From contig CAZGRL010000016.1 of assembly GCA_964528155.1 (NCBI GenBank), positions 1 through 59,114 on the forward strand: a DNA stretch of 59,114 nt, in the 5' to 3' direction. Source of the DNA: G001797105 sp964528155 (GTDB lineage Bacteria; Chloroflexota; Anaerolineae; Anaerolineales; E44-bin32). The notes under the pieces are model-generated. The model made no database searches and had not been told where the DNA came from. It saw only the letters and a program-made list of their open reading frames with translations. Positions within the stretch are counted from its first letter, which is position 1, and every line of letters starts with the position of its first letter. Shown here piece by piece: positions 1 to 8,214 of this stretch. The position numbers and the translations under genes were made by a program.

Positions 1-352
1 GTGTCGTTTCGGCCCCCCCCCACCCTGCCCCCCATTGCGCTTGCCGCCTCGGGTGCCCCCCGTCTGGTGTGTGGGGGGGGGCGGCCCCCCCCCCCCCCCC
101 AACAAACCCAAATCCTCCTGTCTTGCCCGGGGAGAGCAACAGGATTCCGGTGCATTCTGCTATGGGAACGGGCGTGGGTTTCGGCGTCGGCAACGGTGTA
201 CAATCCGTTTAACACAGCTACCACGGCAACCCCCGGTCGAGCAAACTGCGGCAGCGATGGATTGGCTCACGTCTCAATGTGATGATCCATCCTGCGCCGT
301 CTCAATTGCGAAGGAAATCTGAGATTCCAAACGAAGAGGTGGGAGGTAGGCC
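1..352. other. Low-complexity left edge and phoU upstream region
   Basis: No convincing gene is visible. Bases 10-110 are dominated by long runs of C and G, including a run of about nine G and one of about sixteen C. That suggests either a low-quality contig end or a genuine homopolymer tract. A -10-like TACAAT lies at 199-204, preceded by TG, but I could not find a matching -35. The sequence just before the phoU start contains a purine-rich GGGAGG (340-345). Confidence 0.5.
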
Positions 353-1051
353 ATGGCTCACGGACCGCGGGCGACGTTCGACAGGGAGTTCTCGGCCGTT
401 CAGGATGATCTGCTTCGATTGGGGGACATGGTGGATCAGGCCATCGGCAAGGCGCTTGACTCACTGCAGCGGAGAGATCGAGCGTTGGCCGAGCAGATCA
501 TCACCGACGATCTTGAGATCAACCAACTCCGCTTCGAGATCGAAGAGGCATGTCTGGCCCTCATCGCTACTCAACAGCCGGCCGCCACCGACCTGCGCGC
601 CGTCGTGGCGGCGATGAGTATCGTCGTCGACGTTGAGCGCATGGGTGATCACGCCACGGGTATCGCAAAGACCGTCATTCGAATGGGTGATGAGCCTTTG
701 CTGAAGCCGCTGATCGACATTCCCCGGATGGCGCAGCTGGCGCGCGAAATGCTGAGGGCCGTGCTTCGGGCGTTTGTCGAGCGTGATATGGAGACGGGAA
801 AGGCGATCGCCGCGCGTGATGACGAAATGGATCAACTCTACCGCGCCGTCTTCGACGAGCTTGTGGAAATCATGGCCGGCAAGCCCGGAACGGCGGCCCG
901 GGCGACCTATCTGCTGTGGTGTGCACACAGCCTCGAACGAATCGCCGACCACGTCACCAACATCGCGGAGCGATTGGTTTTCTTGCGCACAGGCGACATG
1001 CGCGAGCTGAATGTCTGGGCCGGCAGCGAACAAGACCTGCCGGCGGAGTAG
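353..1051 (+). CDS. phoU: Phosphate transport/signalling regulator PhoU
   Basis: The 232-residue product has the usual PhoU length and two repeated three-helix domains, roughly residues 15-110 and 120-210. Each carries the acidic metal-binding helix of the family: VERMGDH at about 94-100 and LERIADH at about 194-200. PhoU is a cytoplasmic protein that damps phosphate uptake through PstSCAB and restrains the PhoR sensor kinase. No pst or pho genes are visible in the window. They may lie to the left of the edge, or the gene may stand alone. The ATG at 353 follows GGGAGG at a proper distance. The family call is secure; the precise regulatory partner is inferred from the family only. Confidence 0.93.
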   Translation: MAHGPRATFDREFSAVQDDLLRLGDMVDQAIGKALDSLQRRDRALAEQIITDDLEINQLRFEIEEACLALIATQQPAATDLRAVVAAMSIVVDVERMGDHATGIAKTVIRMGDEPLLKPLIDIPRMAQLAREMLRAVLRAFVERDMETGKAIAARDDEMDQLYRAVFDELVEIMAGKPGTAARATYLLWCAHSLERIADHVTNIAERLVFLRTGDMRELNVWAGSEQDLPAE

Positions 1052-1288
1052 GGCGCGACAGCCGAGCGCAAGAACCGAGAACCGTGCCCGTGTCCTCCCT
1101 CGCCGGGATCGACCAGGGGCCGACTCCACCGCGGGCGTTTGGTCATCCGACTCAGTCTGCGGCTGGCCTGAGATCGGTCGGAGAGGGTCGCATTGTCTTC
1201 AATTCCTAGGAACAATCGCTGGGTTGCAGCAAGGGTCAGCTTGTCCCCCCAAGGGATCTGGTATCCCCCCGTGTGATGTGAGGAGACA

Positions 1289-1801
1289 TTGAACGCTCAG
1301 GGGCGAGAGACATCGATCCGGACGCTAGCAGGCCGGCCATCAAGAATCGTCCCGGCCCTTGCGGCGTTGGCCGCAGTTGTTCAGCTGTATATCCTCCTGC
1401 AGTCGAGCGTGATCCCCCTCGCCCTTCGGGTGTGGAACAATCGGACTTTCTCTGCCAAGCAGAGAAGCGCGGCATTGGCTTTCGGATCGGATTTCGCCGG
1501 CTTCATGCGCTTTGCGGCGGAGACCGTACCGCCGGATGCAAAGCTGGTCCTTCCGCGCCCGGAACAGGATCCTACCTTCGGCAACATCGGACTGATCCAG
1601 TACTTCCTGATCCCGCGCCAGCTTATCAATTGCCCCTCCAGTGAGATGGCGGAGCAGGAGGCGTGCATCCTGCGACTCAGCGGGTCGGACACCTACATCC
1701 TGGCGGTCGGATCGTTTCCTCCTGCTCGGGCCGCCGAGAGCTCCAAGACGCTCATCCCCTATAACGAGGATTTGGGGGTGTACATCCCATCGGGCGGCTG
1801 A
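1289..1801 (+). CDS. Small membrane-anchored protein of unknown function
   Basis: I do not recognise a named family. The 170-residue product has one hydrophobic segment near residues 22-45 and then a soluble part, probably outside the membrane. It ends 9 bases before the next gene, a multi-pass GT-C-like protein. The soluble part resembles the loose C-terminal domains that accompany such transferases, so it may be a partner subunit; this is inference from position. The TTG at 1289 is chosen because AGGAG lies at 1281-1285, although the gap of 3 bases is short. No internal start looks better. Confidence 0.6.
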   Translation: MNAQGRETSIRTLAGRPSRIVPALAALAAVVQLYILLQSSVIPLALRVWNNRTFSAKQRSAALAFGSDFAGFMRFAAETVPPDAKLVLPRPEQDPTFGNIGLIQYFLIPRQLINCPSSEMAEQEACILRLSGSDTYILAVGSFPPARAAESSKTLIPYNEDLGVYIPSGG

Positions 1802-1810
1802 ACCTTCAAA

Positions 1811-3202
1811 GTGATGACCTCTCTGGCAGTAATCATCGGCGATCTTTTCGTGCTGGCAGGCCTGGCCGCCTTCGGCTTCCTGGCGGTGAGATTGATCTTG
1901 CCGGAGCGCGGGTGGCCGGAGGCACTCACTCTGGCTTTCCCGGTTGGGGCGGGCAGCTTCGCCTGGCTCGTTTTTATCTTGTCGTTGCTGGGTCTGCGGA
2001 TTTCCGTCTTGTCAGTGGTCGGATCGTGGCTGCTCGGCTGCCTATTGGCAGGGGACGTGTTTTGGCTCAGGGACATTCCCCTTCGACCTTCGAGGCATCC
2101 CCGCAGTCCCCCCATCACTGACGGCCTTCGTGGCTTGTCCGGACTGGCCCTGGCAGCTACCGGTGTGCTGTTCGTAGGCTCACTGATCTTGAGCGTGGGC
2201 CGAGCCCAGGCCGGCTGGGACGCCATGGCGATCTGGAGTGCCAAGGGTTACGGGATCGCCCTGGAGGGGTCGATCCAGGCCGGACGTCACTGGGGCGAAC
2301 ACGGATTGAGCTACCCGCTGAACATACCGCTGCTCATATCGTTCTTCGCGCTCTTCGATGGTGATGTGCTCCCGGGATCAAAGCTGATCTTCCCGCTGTT
2401 CTACGCATCACTCCTCGGCGGATGCTATCTGTTCTGGCGACGGCGTGAGCTCTCGCCGACGTTGTCAAGCCTCGGCACACTGACGCTGGCGACCGTGCCG
2501 GTCTTGTATGACCATGCCACACTGGGCTATGCAAACTTGCCGGAGGCGTGCTACCTCGTCTTGGGCCTGTTGTACCTGCTTCAAGGTTCGCTTGAGGAAT
2601 CGAAACAGGCATTTCTCGTCGGGGGTCTTCTCCTTGGCCTTGCGATTTGGACCCGACCGGAGGGTGTGCTCCTCGTGCTCGTGGGTTCGACTGCGCTGGT
2701 CCTGACTCTGAGGCGCTCCCGAGCGGAGCGAATCCGTCTCGGCACATGGATCATCCCCGGCGCGCTCATCGGAGGTACGTGGCTGATCTTCGCCGGGAAC
2801 TACGCTAGGGCCAGCCAGTTTGGGAGTGCCGCCGGTGCAGCCTGGAACGGCTGGATGAATGGAGATTTCAATCTATCCGCCGTGCGTGAGATCGCTGTGT
2901 TCGTGGTGCGTCACGCGGCGGATCCCTCCGTCTGGGGCATAACCGGGCCGCTCCTTCTGGCGCTCATTTGGATCGGCCGCCGCCGCCTATCGACACAATC
3001 GCGATCTGGCGTGCTTCCTGCGTTGATGATGGGGGCACTTACGGGGATGATGGTGCTGGCGTTCTACTACCTGGCTTCGTTCAGTGGTCCACCTCTTGAC
3101 TGGTGGCTCTCCACCGGCCTGGACCGAACGGCAATCCCGTCCGTATGTCTGCTTGCGGTGGGAGCCTTCCTTGGGTTTGCCGAGGAGCCTTGGAAGCCCT
3201 AA
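1811..3202 (+). CDS. GT-C-like multi-pass membrane glycosyltransferase
   Basis: This 463-residue protein has about ten hydrophobic segments. After the early helices comes a GWDAMAIW motif near residues 135-143. In position and in carrying an acidic residue it resembles the first extracytoplasmic loop of GT-C transferases (PMT/ArnT/GT39 type), which use lipid-phosphate sugars outside the membrane. The substrate cannot be read from sequence. It follows the small membrane-anchored gene at 1289 by 9 bases and is probably co-transcribed. The start is GTG 1811 or ATG 1814; neither has a clear ribosome site. A polysaccharide ligase or polymerase-like role remains possible. Confidence 0.65.
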   Translation: MMTSLAVIIGDLFVLAGLAAFGFLAVRLILPERGWPEALTLAFPVGAGSFAWLVFILSLLGLRISVLSVVGSWLLGCLLAGDVFWLRDIPLRPSRHPRSPPITDGLRGLSGLALAATGVLFVGSLILSVGRAQAGWDAMAIWSAKGYGIALEGSIQAGRHWGEHGLSYPLNIPLLISFFALFDGDVLPGSKLIFPLFYASLLGGCYLFWRRRELSPTLSSLGTLTLATVPVLYDHATLGYANLPEACYLVLGLLYLLQGSLEESKQAFLVGGLLLGLAIWTRPEGVLLVLVGSTALVLTLRRSRAERIRLGTWIIPGALIGGTWLIFAGNYARASQFGSAAGAAWNGWMNGDFNLSAVREIAVFVVRHAADPSVWGITGPLLLALIWIGRRRLSTQSRSGVLPALMMGALTGMMVLAFYYLASFSGPPLDWWLSTGLDRTAIPSVCLLAVGAFLGFAEEPWKP

Positions 3203-3439
3203 GGATAGCTTCAGGGAATGCATACGTGGGATCTGGATGCCCATCCCGAGCGTTTGTCCTCCAGTCTCCCGATTGAGTCTGATGAGGGGATAGGATCCCG
3301 AAGGATCCGCCGTCGAAGGCGCTCACTGTGCGGGATCGATCGGAGAGATGAGACTGCCCGACCGGCCACGGGTCAAGCACCGTCGCGCTTACAGGTGGCC
3401 ACGCGCGGCCAGGAGAGGAGGTCTAAAAGGAATCCGCGG
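3203..3439. other. Intergenic stretch before the riboswitch promoter
   Basis: I see no gene here. The short open frames on both strands have no recognisable family and overlap the regulatory region that follows. No strong terminator for the preceding gene was found. Confidence 0.5.
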
Positions 3440-3445
3440 TATAAT
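3440..3445 (+). promoter_or_regulatory. -10 box of the FMN-riboswitch transcript
   Basis: A perfect TATAAT lies 20 bases before the riboswitch P1 stem, so transcription would start at about 3452. No good -35 hexamer is present 16-18 bases upstream; the region there is purine-rich (GGAGAGGAGG). Confidence 0.6.
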
Positions 3446-3465
3446 AGCTTCAACCAAATAAGGAA

Positions 3466-3588
3466 GCCTTCGGGGCAGGGTGAGGGCCGAAAGGCCCAAT
3501 TCCCGATCGGCGGTAAAGCCCGCGAGCGCGATAGCGCAGGATCCGGTGAAACTCCGGGGCCGACGGTACAGTCCGGATAGAAGAAGGC
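3466..3588 (+). ncRNA. FMN riboswitch (RFN element)
   Basis: The conserved core of the RFN element can be read almost in full: CTTCGGGGCAGGGTG, then ATTCCCGATCGGCGGTAAAG, CCCGCGAGCG, GATCCGGTGAAACTCCGG, GGCCGACGGTACAGTCCGGA, and a closing GAAGGC. P1 is formed by GCCTTC (3466-3471) with GAAGGC (3583-3588). A small variable hairpin, GGGCCGAAAGGCCC, sits near 3483-3500. This RNA binds flavin mononucleotide and normally shuts off riboflavin synthesis or uptake genes. Here it precedes an ABC importer and is followed by two terminator-like hairpins, so transcription attenuation is the likely mechanism. Confidence 0.97.
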
Positions 3589-3594
3589 GCCAGG

Positions 3595-3619
3595 CTGACG
3601 GCCTTTGGCTGTCAGTTTT
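3595..3619 (+). terminator. Riboswitch-linked intrinsic terminator
   Basis: CTGACGGCC (3595-3603) pairs with GGCTGTCAG (3607-3615) across a TTT loop, with one G-U pair, and is followed at once by TTTT. It starts 6 bases after P1. The 3' strand of P1 (AAGGC) could instead pair with GCCTT in the terminator, which gives a simple antiterminator. I infer that ligand-bound P1 lets this hairpin form. Confidence 0.75.
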
Positions 3620-3628
3620 AGCCAGCAT

Positions 3629-3657
3629 GCCCTGAAGACCAGCGTCTTCGGGGCTTT
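3629..3657 (+). terminator. Second terminator-like hairpin in the riboswitch leader
   Basis: GCCCTGAAGAC (3629-3639) pairs with GTCTTCGGGGC (3644-3654) around a CAGC loop, followed by a short TTT. One position is a G-U pair. It may back up the first terminator or act as a processing or pause structure. The U tract is weak. Confidence 0.55.
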
Positions 3658-3739
3658 CGCATATGTTGCATGCTTGCCTGTCTGGTTCGCGCGTAGACCC
3701 CGGAGGTTATTCTCTGGGGTCTTGTTGTTTGAGGTCGCC

Positions 3740-4561
3740 ATGGGGTTGTTCGGGCCGCATCAATCAAGGGCGTCTGCAATTGAGCCAGCCGGAAAATCCC
3801 GGTGGGCGCATGCCTGGGTTGTACCCGCGTCGCTGATCGTAGCCATTGTGGTTTGGGGCATCGCAGCCGATGTGAGTCGGCTTCCGGCGTTCATGCTTCC
3901 GTCGCCTTTGGATGTTTGGAGCAGGCTGGTGCGAGCGCTCACAGACGGCAGCCTGTTGCGCAACGCTCTCGTGACTCTGGTTGAGGTATTGGGCGGCCTC
4001 GGGCTTGGAATGGGTGTGGCCCTTGCCTTGGGCTATGCTCTGGCGAAATCGCCGACGGCCGAACGACTGCTGGCGCCCTATGTCGTCGCCTCGCAATCCG
4101 TCCCGACGGTGGCCATCGCGCCGCTCCTAGTGATTTGGTTCGGGCCGGGGATCTTCTCCAAGATTCTGGTTGCGGCCCTGATCGTCTTCTTCCCGGTGTT
4201 GGTTAACAGCATTGTCGGTGTCCGCTCGGTGCCTGACGAACTCAAGGACCTCATGCGGTCACTACGGGCGACACGCTGGCAGGTATTCACAAAGCTCGAG
4301 GCTCCGGCAGCCATGCCGGTCATTCTGGGTGGACTGAAAATCGGGGCCACGCTTTCTGTGATCGGGGCAGTAGTCGGGGAATTCGTCGGTTCGGACGCTG
4401 GGCTGGGATTCCTGATCAACGTCGGTCGCGGTCAGTACGATACGGCATTGGTGTTCGTGGCGATCCTGGTGCTCGTCGTGATGGCCCTCGGGATGTACGC
4501 CGTCGTCGACTACCTCGAACGCCGACTGTTGCGTTGGAGATCGGACCCGGCGCGCGCATAG
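3740..4561 (+). CDS. ribX: ABC importer permease, RibX-type (predicted riboflavin uptake)
   Basis: This 273-residue inner-membrane permease belongs to the SsuC/TauC/ThiX-like binding-protein-dependent family. The EAA-type cytoplasmic loop is visible (SLRATRWQVF followed by KLEAPAAMP, about residues 170-190 from the chosen start), between hydrophobic helices. The ATG at 3740 is chosen because GAGGT lies at 3731-3735; the frame is open further upstream, but that part covers the leader hairpins. The gene sits directly behind an FMN riboswitch and ahead of a matching receptor and ATPase. RibXY systems under FMN riboswitches are a known predicted flavin-uptake type in Chloroflexi. Substrate specificity is inferred from the riboswitch, not read from the protein. 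Confidence 0.85.
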   Translation: MGLFGPHQSRASAIEPAGKSRWAHAWVVPASLIVAIVVWGIAADVSRLPAFMLPSPLDVWSRLVRALTDGSLLRNALVTLVEVLGGLGLGMGVALALGYALAKSPTAERLLAPYVVASQSVPTVAIAPLLVIWFGPGIFSKILVAALIVFFPVLVNSIVGVRSVPDELKDLMRSLRATRWQVFTKLEAPAAMPVILGGLKIGATLSVIGAVVGEFVGSDAGLGFLINVGRGQYDTALVFVAILVLVVMALGMYAVVDYLERRLLRWRSDPARA

Positions 4562-4597
4562 CCGCCGTCCCCGCTCTCACGATTGGAGGGTCAGACC

Positions 4598-5587
4598 TTG
4601 TTTCGCCGTTCTCTCCCCCTGGTCACCGCAGTCGGGCTTCTGATTGTTGGATGCAATCCCGTCTCGCCGGGCCCGACCCAGGCGCCTGAGCTGACTCACG
4701 TGCGCCTGCCGATGGGCTACATACCGAATGTCCAGTATGCGCCGTTGTATGTCGCCGCCGAGCGTGGCTACTTTGCCGACGAGGGAATCGCAGTCGATTT
4801 TGATTACTCGACCGAGACCGACGGTGTAGCCCTGCTCGGCGCCGGAGATGTGAAGTTCTCCCTGGCCTCGGGTGAGCAGGTGCTGCTGGCCCGCGCCCAG
4901 GGTCTGCCCGTCGTATACGTCTTCGGCTGGTGGCAAGACTATCCAGTTGCGGTTGCAGCACGGCCGGAGAGCGGTATCACTCGACCGCAGGATCTGGCGG
5001 GCAAGCGGATCGGGCTGCCGGGGACGTTTGGAGCATCCTACATCGGACTGCGCGCCTTGCTCGACGCCGCCGGTCTGTCTGAATCCGATGTCACGTTGGA
5101 CTCGATCGGGTTCAACCAGGTCCAGGCCCTGGTGGCGGACCAGGAACAGGCGATTGTGGTGTACGCCAACAATGAGCCGATCCAGCTCGAGGCACAAGGT
5201 GTAGCTGTGAACGTGATCCGCGTGGCGGACTATGTGCACCTGGCGTCAAACGGTCTGGTCAGCAACGAGGCGACGATCCGGGGCGATCCTGAGCTCGTGC
5301 GCGGCATGGTACGCGCGTTCCAACTCGGGATACGCGACACACTGGAAGACCCGCAAGCCGCCTACGAGATCTGCAAGAAGTATGTCGAGAACCTGGCCCA
5401 GGCGGACCAGGTCGTTCAGATGGCCGTGCTCGAGGCGAGCATCGGGTTCTGGCGGGCAGATCGCATCGGGTATTCTGAGCCTCAGGCCTGGAGCAACATG
5501 CAGGATGTCCTGCTCGAGATGGGGTTGATGAGCGAGCCTCTTACACTCGATCAAGCATTCACCAACGAGTTTCTCCCGAACCCATGA
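4598..5587 (+). CDS. ribY: ABC importer substrate-binding lipoprotein, RibY-type
   Basis: The 329-residue product starts with a lipoprotein signal peptide ending in the lipobox LIVGC (Cys about residue 19). It is followed by an NMT1/ThiY-like periplasmic-binding fold, with GYIPNVQYAPLYVA and AAERGYFADEGI typical of the N-terminal lobe. It would sit outside the membrane and hand riboflavin or a related flavin to the permease encoded just upstream. TTG 4598 is preferred because GGAGGG lies at 4585-4590, 7 bases upstream; the earlier in-frame TTG at 4583 would place that site inside the gene. The last bases overlap the ATPase start. Thiamine-precursor receptors share this fold, but the FMN riboswitch argues for a flavin. 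Confidence 0.85.
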   Translation: MFRRSLPLVTAVGLLIVGCNPVSPGPTQAPELTHVRLPMGYIPNVQYAPLYVAAERGYFADEGIAVDFDYSTETDGVALLGAGDVKFSLASGEQVLLARAQGLPVVYVFGWWQDYPVAVAARPESGITRPQDLAGKRIGLPGTFGASYIGLRALLDAAGLSESDVTLDSIGFNQVQALVADQEQAIVVYANNEPIQLEAQGVAVNVIRVADYVHLASNGLVSNEATIRGDPELVRGMVRAFQLGIRDTLEDPQAAYEICKKYVENLAQADQVVQMAVLEASIGFWRADRIGYSEPQAWSNMQDVLLEMGLMSEPLTLDQAFTNEFLPNP

Positions 5588-6351
5588 CCGAACGCGGAAC
5601 GATCCTGGTTGCACGCGATCTGAGTATGAAGTACGCCGGGACGAACGGCAGCCTTCCGGCGTTGGATCGCGTCAGCCTGTCGGTCCGCTCGCAGGAGTTC
5701 GTGTGTGTTGTCGGGCCGTCGGGCTGTGGCAAGACAACTTTGCTTCGGCTTCTGTCCGGGCTGCTCATGCCGACCGCCGGCCGGGTTGATTTCGCCGGCC
5801 AGCCATTGGTCGGGCCGCGGCGGCGCATCGGTTTCGTCTTTCAACAGGCCAACTTGATGCCCTGGAGGAACGTCCTCGACAACATCGCGCTGCCTCTCGA
5901 ACTCGGTGGATCGACGGTCGAGGAGAGACACGCGCGAGCGCGCGAGCTCATCGACCTCGTCGGGCTGCAGGGTTTCGAAGCGGTTTATCCGCGAGATCTG
6001 TCGGGGGGCATGGCGCAGCGCGTGGCAATCGCCAGAGCCCTGATCCACAGGCCTGAGTTGCTGCTCCTGGACGAGCCGTTCGGGTCGCTGGACGCGCTCA
6101 CCCGAGAACGCATGGCCTCCGAATTGATGCGGATCTGGTCGCGCCATGCTGTGACGGTCATTATGGTTACCCACTCGATCTCCGAGGCTGTTCTTCTGGC
6201 CGATCGGGTGCTCGTTCTCGGCCCGCGGCCGGGCAACCTGCGACTGGAGGTCGCCATTCCGTTGCCCAGGCCGCGCACGCTGGATATGAGCTACACGCCG
6301 GAGTTCGGCCACCTGGCGGAAGAGATACGCGGGGCTATCGAGGGGGCGTGA
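5584..6351 (+). CDS. ABC importer ATPase of the flavin-type system
   Basis: This 255-residue nucleotide-binding subunit has all key motifs: Walker A GPSGCGKTT (about 44-52), Q-loop FVFQQ (about 84-88), signature LSGGMAQR (139-146), Walker B LLLLDEP (159-165) and an H-loop in VMVTHS-like sequence near 193. It belongs to the SsuB/TauB/ThiZ group. Its ATG overlaps the receptor gene's stop by 4 bases (ATGA), so translation is coupled. It would power the importer with the two genes upstream. A large inverted repeat follows 21 bases after the stop. Confidence 0.9.
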   Translation: MTERGTILVARDLSMKYAGTNGSLPALDRVSLSVRSQEFVCVVGPSGCGKTTLLRLLSGLLMPTAGRVDFAGQPLVGPRRRIGFVFQQANLMPWRNVLDNIALPLELGGSTVEERHARARELIDLVGLQGFEAVYPRDLSGGMAQRVAIARALIHRPELLLLDEPFGSLDALTRERMASELMRIWSRHAVTVIMVTHSISEAVLLADRVLVLGPRPGNLRLEVAIPLPRPRTLDMSYTPEFGHLAEEIRGAIEGA

Positions 6352-6372
6352 GGTCCGCGCCCGCGCGCATAC

Positions 6373-6431
6373 GAGGATTTGATGGAGAGAGCGGGGCGGC
6401 AACGCCGCCCCGCTCTCTCCATCAAATCCTC
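6373..6431. terminator. Perfect 28-bp inverted repeat between convergent genes
   Basis: The left arm 6373-6400 and right arm 6404-6431 are exact reverse complements (28 of 28) around an AAC loop. The arms run from GAGGATTTGATGG to the GC-rich GCGGGGCGGC tip. It lies 21 bases after the importer ATPase stop and 16 bases before the stop of the leftward lipoprotein gene, so it could end transcription from both sides. Neither side has a clean U tract. The length and perfection exceed a normal terminator. Confidence 0.6.
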
Positions 6432-6447
6432 ACAGCCGCGAGGGATG

Positions 6448-7371
6448 CTAGTCCGCCACTGCGGTGGGCTTGGCCATCCTCCGTCGGCGGATGATGCCTC
6501 GAACGACGAAGTACCCGGGGATGCCGAAGAGCAGACCGATGGGGAGCACGCATATCACCAGCCAGATGGCGGCGTCTCCCAGGAATTGCAGCGTGCGCAC
6601 GAGGGTCGTCAGCGCATCCTTGGCGGTACCTTCCGGACGCCAACCTCCGATCTGGAGCGGTTGTGCGGCCACATCCGGGATCAAATCAACCGTGACCGAC
6701 GACAGCCTGGCCGACTCCTCGTAGTACTGAATCTGACCTTTGACCATCTCGATCTCGCCACGGATCTGGACGAGTTGGTTGTACACGGCCAACACATCTT
6801 CCGTCTTGCTGGCCGAAGCCATGATCTCGCGCAACTGAGCCTCGGCCGCCTCGAGGTTTCGCAAGCGGGACTGCAAATCCGTGTATTGCTGTGTGACATC
6901 TTCTCCACTGACGGATCTGCTCTGGATCTCGGTGGCGCCCTGCTCGATGCGATCCAGCGCTTCATCCAGTCTCTCGGCAGGCACGCGAATGGTGATGCTG
7001 GCGCGAACTGCAGTCACCCCGACATCCGAGAATGTGGTTTCGTAAACGTTGGATGACACGACGAAGCCACCCAACTCGTCGGCCAGCGAGCTGATCTGCT
7101 TGGCCGACTCGGCCGGATCGTGGACGACGATCGATAGGTTGGCGGTTCTGATGACCAGGCGTTCGACGGCTGCCTGATTGCCCTGCGCCGAATCAAAGGA
7201 CGGTTGGGCGGGCGCCTCCCGAGAGAAATCAGAAACGCCACCCTCGGGCCGGGGCGCGACGCCCGCTACGGCTTCTCCGATCGAGGGAGCCGCAGTCGGC
7301 GCTGCCGATGCACAGCCCATGAGGAGAAGTATCAGGAATGCGAGGCAGAGATATGCGAGGCGCTTGTGCAT
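6448..7371 (-). CDS. DUF4349 lipoprotein with C-terminal membrane anchor
   Basis: The 307-residue product begins with a lipoprotein signal peptide (lipobox LLMGC). A low-complexity linker follows, then a DUF4349-type domain: an RTANLSIVV strand, paired helices and a long coiled-coil-like stretch (TQQYTDLQSRLRNLEAAEAQ). Near the C-terminus are two hydrophobic helices and a basic tail (IIRRRRMAK), which should leave the bulk of the protein outside the cell membrane. The function of DUF4349 is not established. The ATG at 7371 is chosen because AAGGAGG lies just upstream on this strand and it starts the signal peptide directly. The gene runs in the same direction as the metallophosphoesterase 75 bases upstream. 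Confidence 0.85.
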   Translation of the reverse strand: MHKRLAYLCLAFLILLLMGCASAAPTAAPSIGEAVAGVAPRPEGGVSDFSREAPAQPSFDSAQGNQAAVERLVIRTANLSIVVHDPAESAKQISSLADELGGFVVSSNVYETTFSDVGVTAVRASITIRVPAERLDEALDRIEQGATEIQSRSVSGEDVTQQYTDLQSRLRNLEAAEAQLREIMASASKTEDVLAVYNQLVQIRGEIEMVKGQIQYYEESARLSSVTVDLIPDVAAQPLQIGGWRPEGTAKDALTTLVRTLQFLGDAAIWLVICVLPIGLLFGIPGYFVVRGIIRRRRMAKPTAVAD

Positions 7372-7446
7372 GGCATCCTCCTTGTCCGATCCCGTCTTGA
7401 GGGCGGGGTTGCCTGGTAGACGCCACATGCTGTGGAAAGGTTCCAG

Positions 7447-8175
7447 CTACCAGCCGGCCACCAGGCGTTGCGCAAGCCTCGGCGGCAAACCGGCTTTCAT
7501 GATGCGCTCCTGGACTTGGGCGATGTCATATTCGACGCGGCGGGCCTCCCACGTCAGTTCATCGGTCTCCAGGATGGCATAAGCGGCGCGCGGGTCAAGG
7601 TCGCGTGGCTGGCCAACAGAGCCCGGATTGAGGATCATCTGTGGAACGAGCTGCATCGCCTGGTCCCATTTCACGACGGTCGGGTTGACCGGCCCATTGT
7701 TCGACTCCCGGTGGAAGATCAGCGGCAGATGTGAATGACCGACGATGCAGTACTCGGTTCGTAAATCGTCCAGGTTTCTGGCTGCCGATTCGTGGTCCAG
7801 GATGTACTCCCAGATCGGCTGGCGCGGGCTGCCGTGAGCCAGTGTAAAAGGATCCATCACCAGCCGACTTGACAGCGATTCGAGGTAGGCGCGGTTTTCG
7901 CTATCCAGATTCTTACGGGTCCAAACGGCGCTGTGTTGTGCATCGCTGTTGAAGCGAGCCAGGGGGATGACACCGAGCGCGGCCTGATCGTGGTTCCCGA
8001 TCAAACATGTGAGGTTCGAGAAACTTCGGACGAGCTCGACGCATTCGTTCGGGTCGGGGCCATAGCCCACCGTGTCGCCCAGACACCATAGGGCCTGGAA
8101 AGGGCGGGCGGCGTCCAGGACGGCCTCGAGTGCGGTTAGGTTGGCGTGAACATCGGAGATGACGAGAACGCGCAT
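7447..8175 (-). CDS. Metallophosphoesterase (YfcE/MJ0936-like fold)
   Basis: This 242-residue cytoplasmic protein shows the calcineurin-type metal-binding motifs in order: D8-x-H10 (SDVH), GD at 33-34, GNHD at 60-63, and GHSH at 146-149. Such enzymes hydrolyse phosphodiesters or phosphomonoesters with two bound metals; the physiological substrate is unknown. The ATG at 8175 begins the first motif strand (MRVLVISDVH); an extra 10 residues upstream are open but do not resemble the family start. It is divergent from the tsaE operon, with about 80 bases between the two starts. Confidence 0.88.
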   Translation of the reverse strand: MRVLVISDVHANLTALEAVLDAARPFQALWCLGDTVGYGPDPNECVELVRSFSNLTCLIGNHDQAALGVIPLARFNSDAQHSAVWTRKNLDSENRAYLESLSSRLVMDPFTLAHGSPRQPIWEYILDHESAARNLDDLRTEYCIVGHSHLPLIFHRESNNGPVNPTVVKWDQAMQLVPQMILNPGSVGQPRDLDPRAAYAILETDELTWEARRVEYDIAQVQERIMKAGLPPRLAQRLVAGW

Positions 8176-8214
8176 GATGGGATGGTAGCACGGAGATGGC
8201 CGCAAGGAAAGAGC

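Noticed and set aside
3605..3739. N-terminal extension of the RibX permease by 45 residues
   Set aside because: It would translate through the riboswitch terminator hairpins; ATG 3740 has GAGGT at the right distance and gives the usual permease length.
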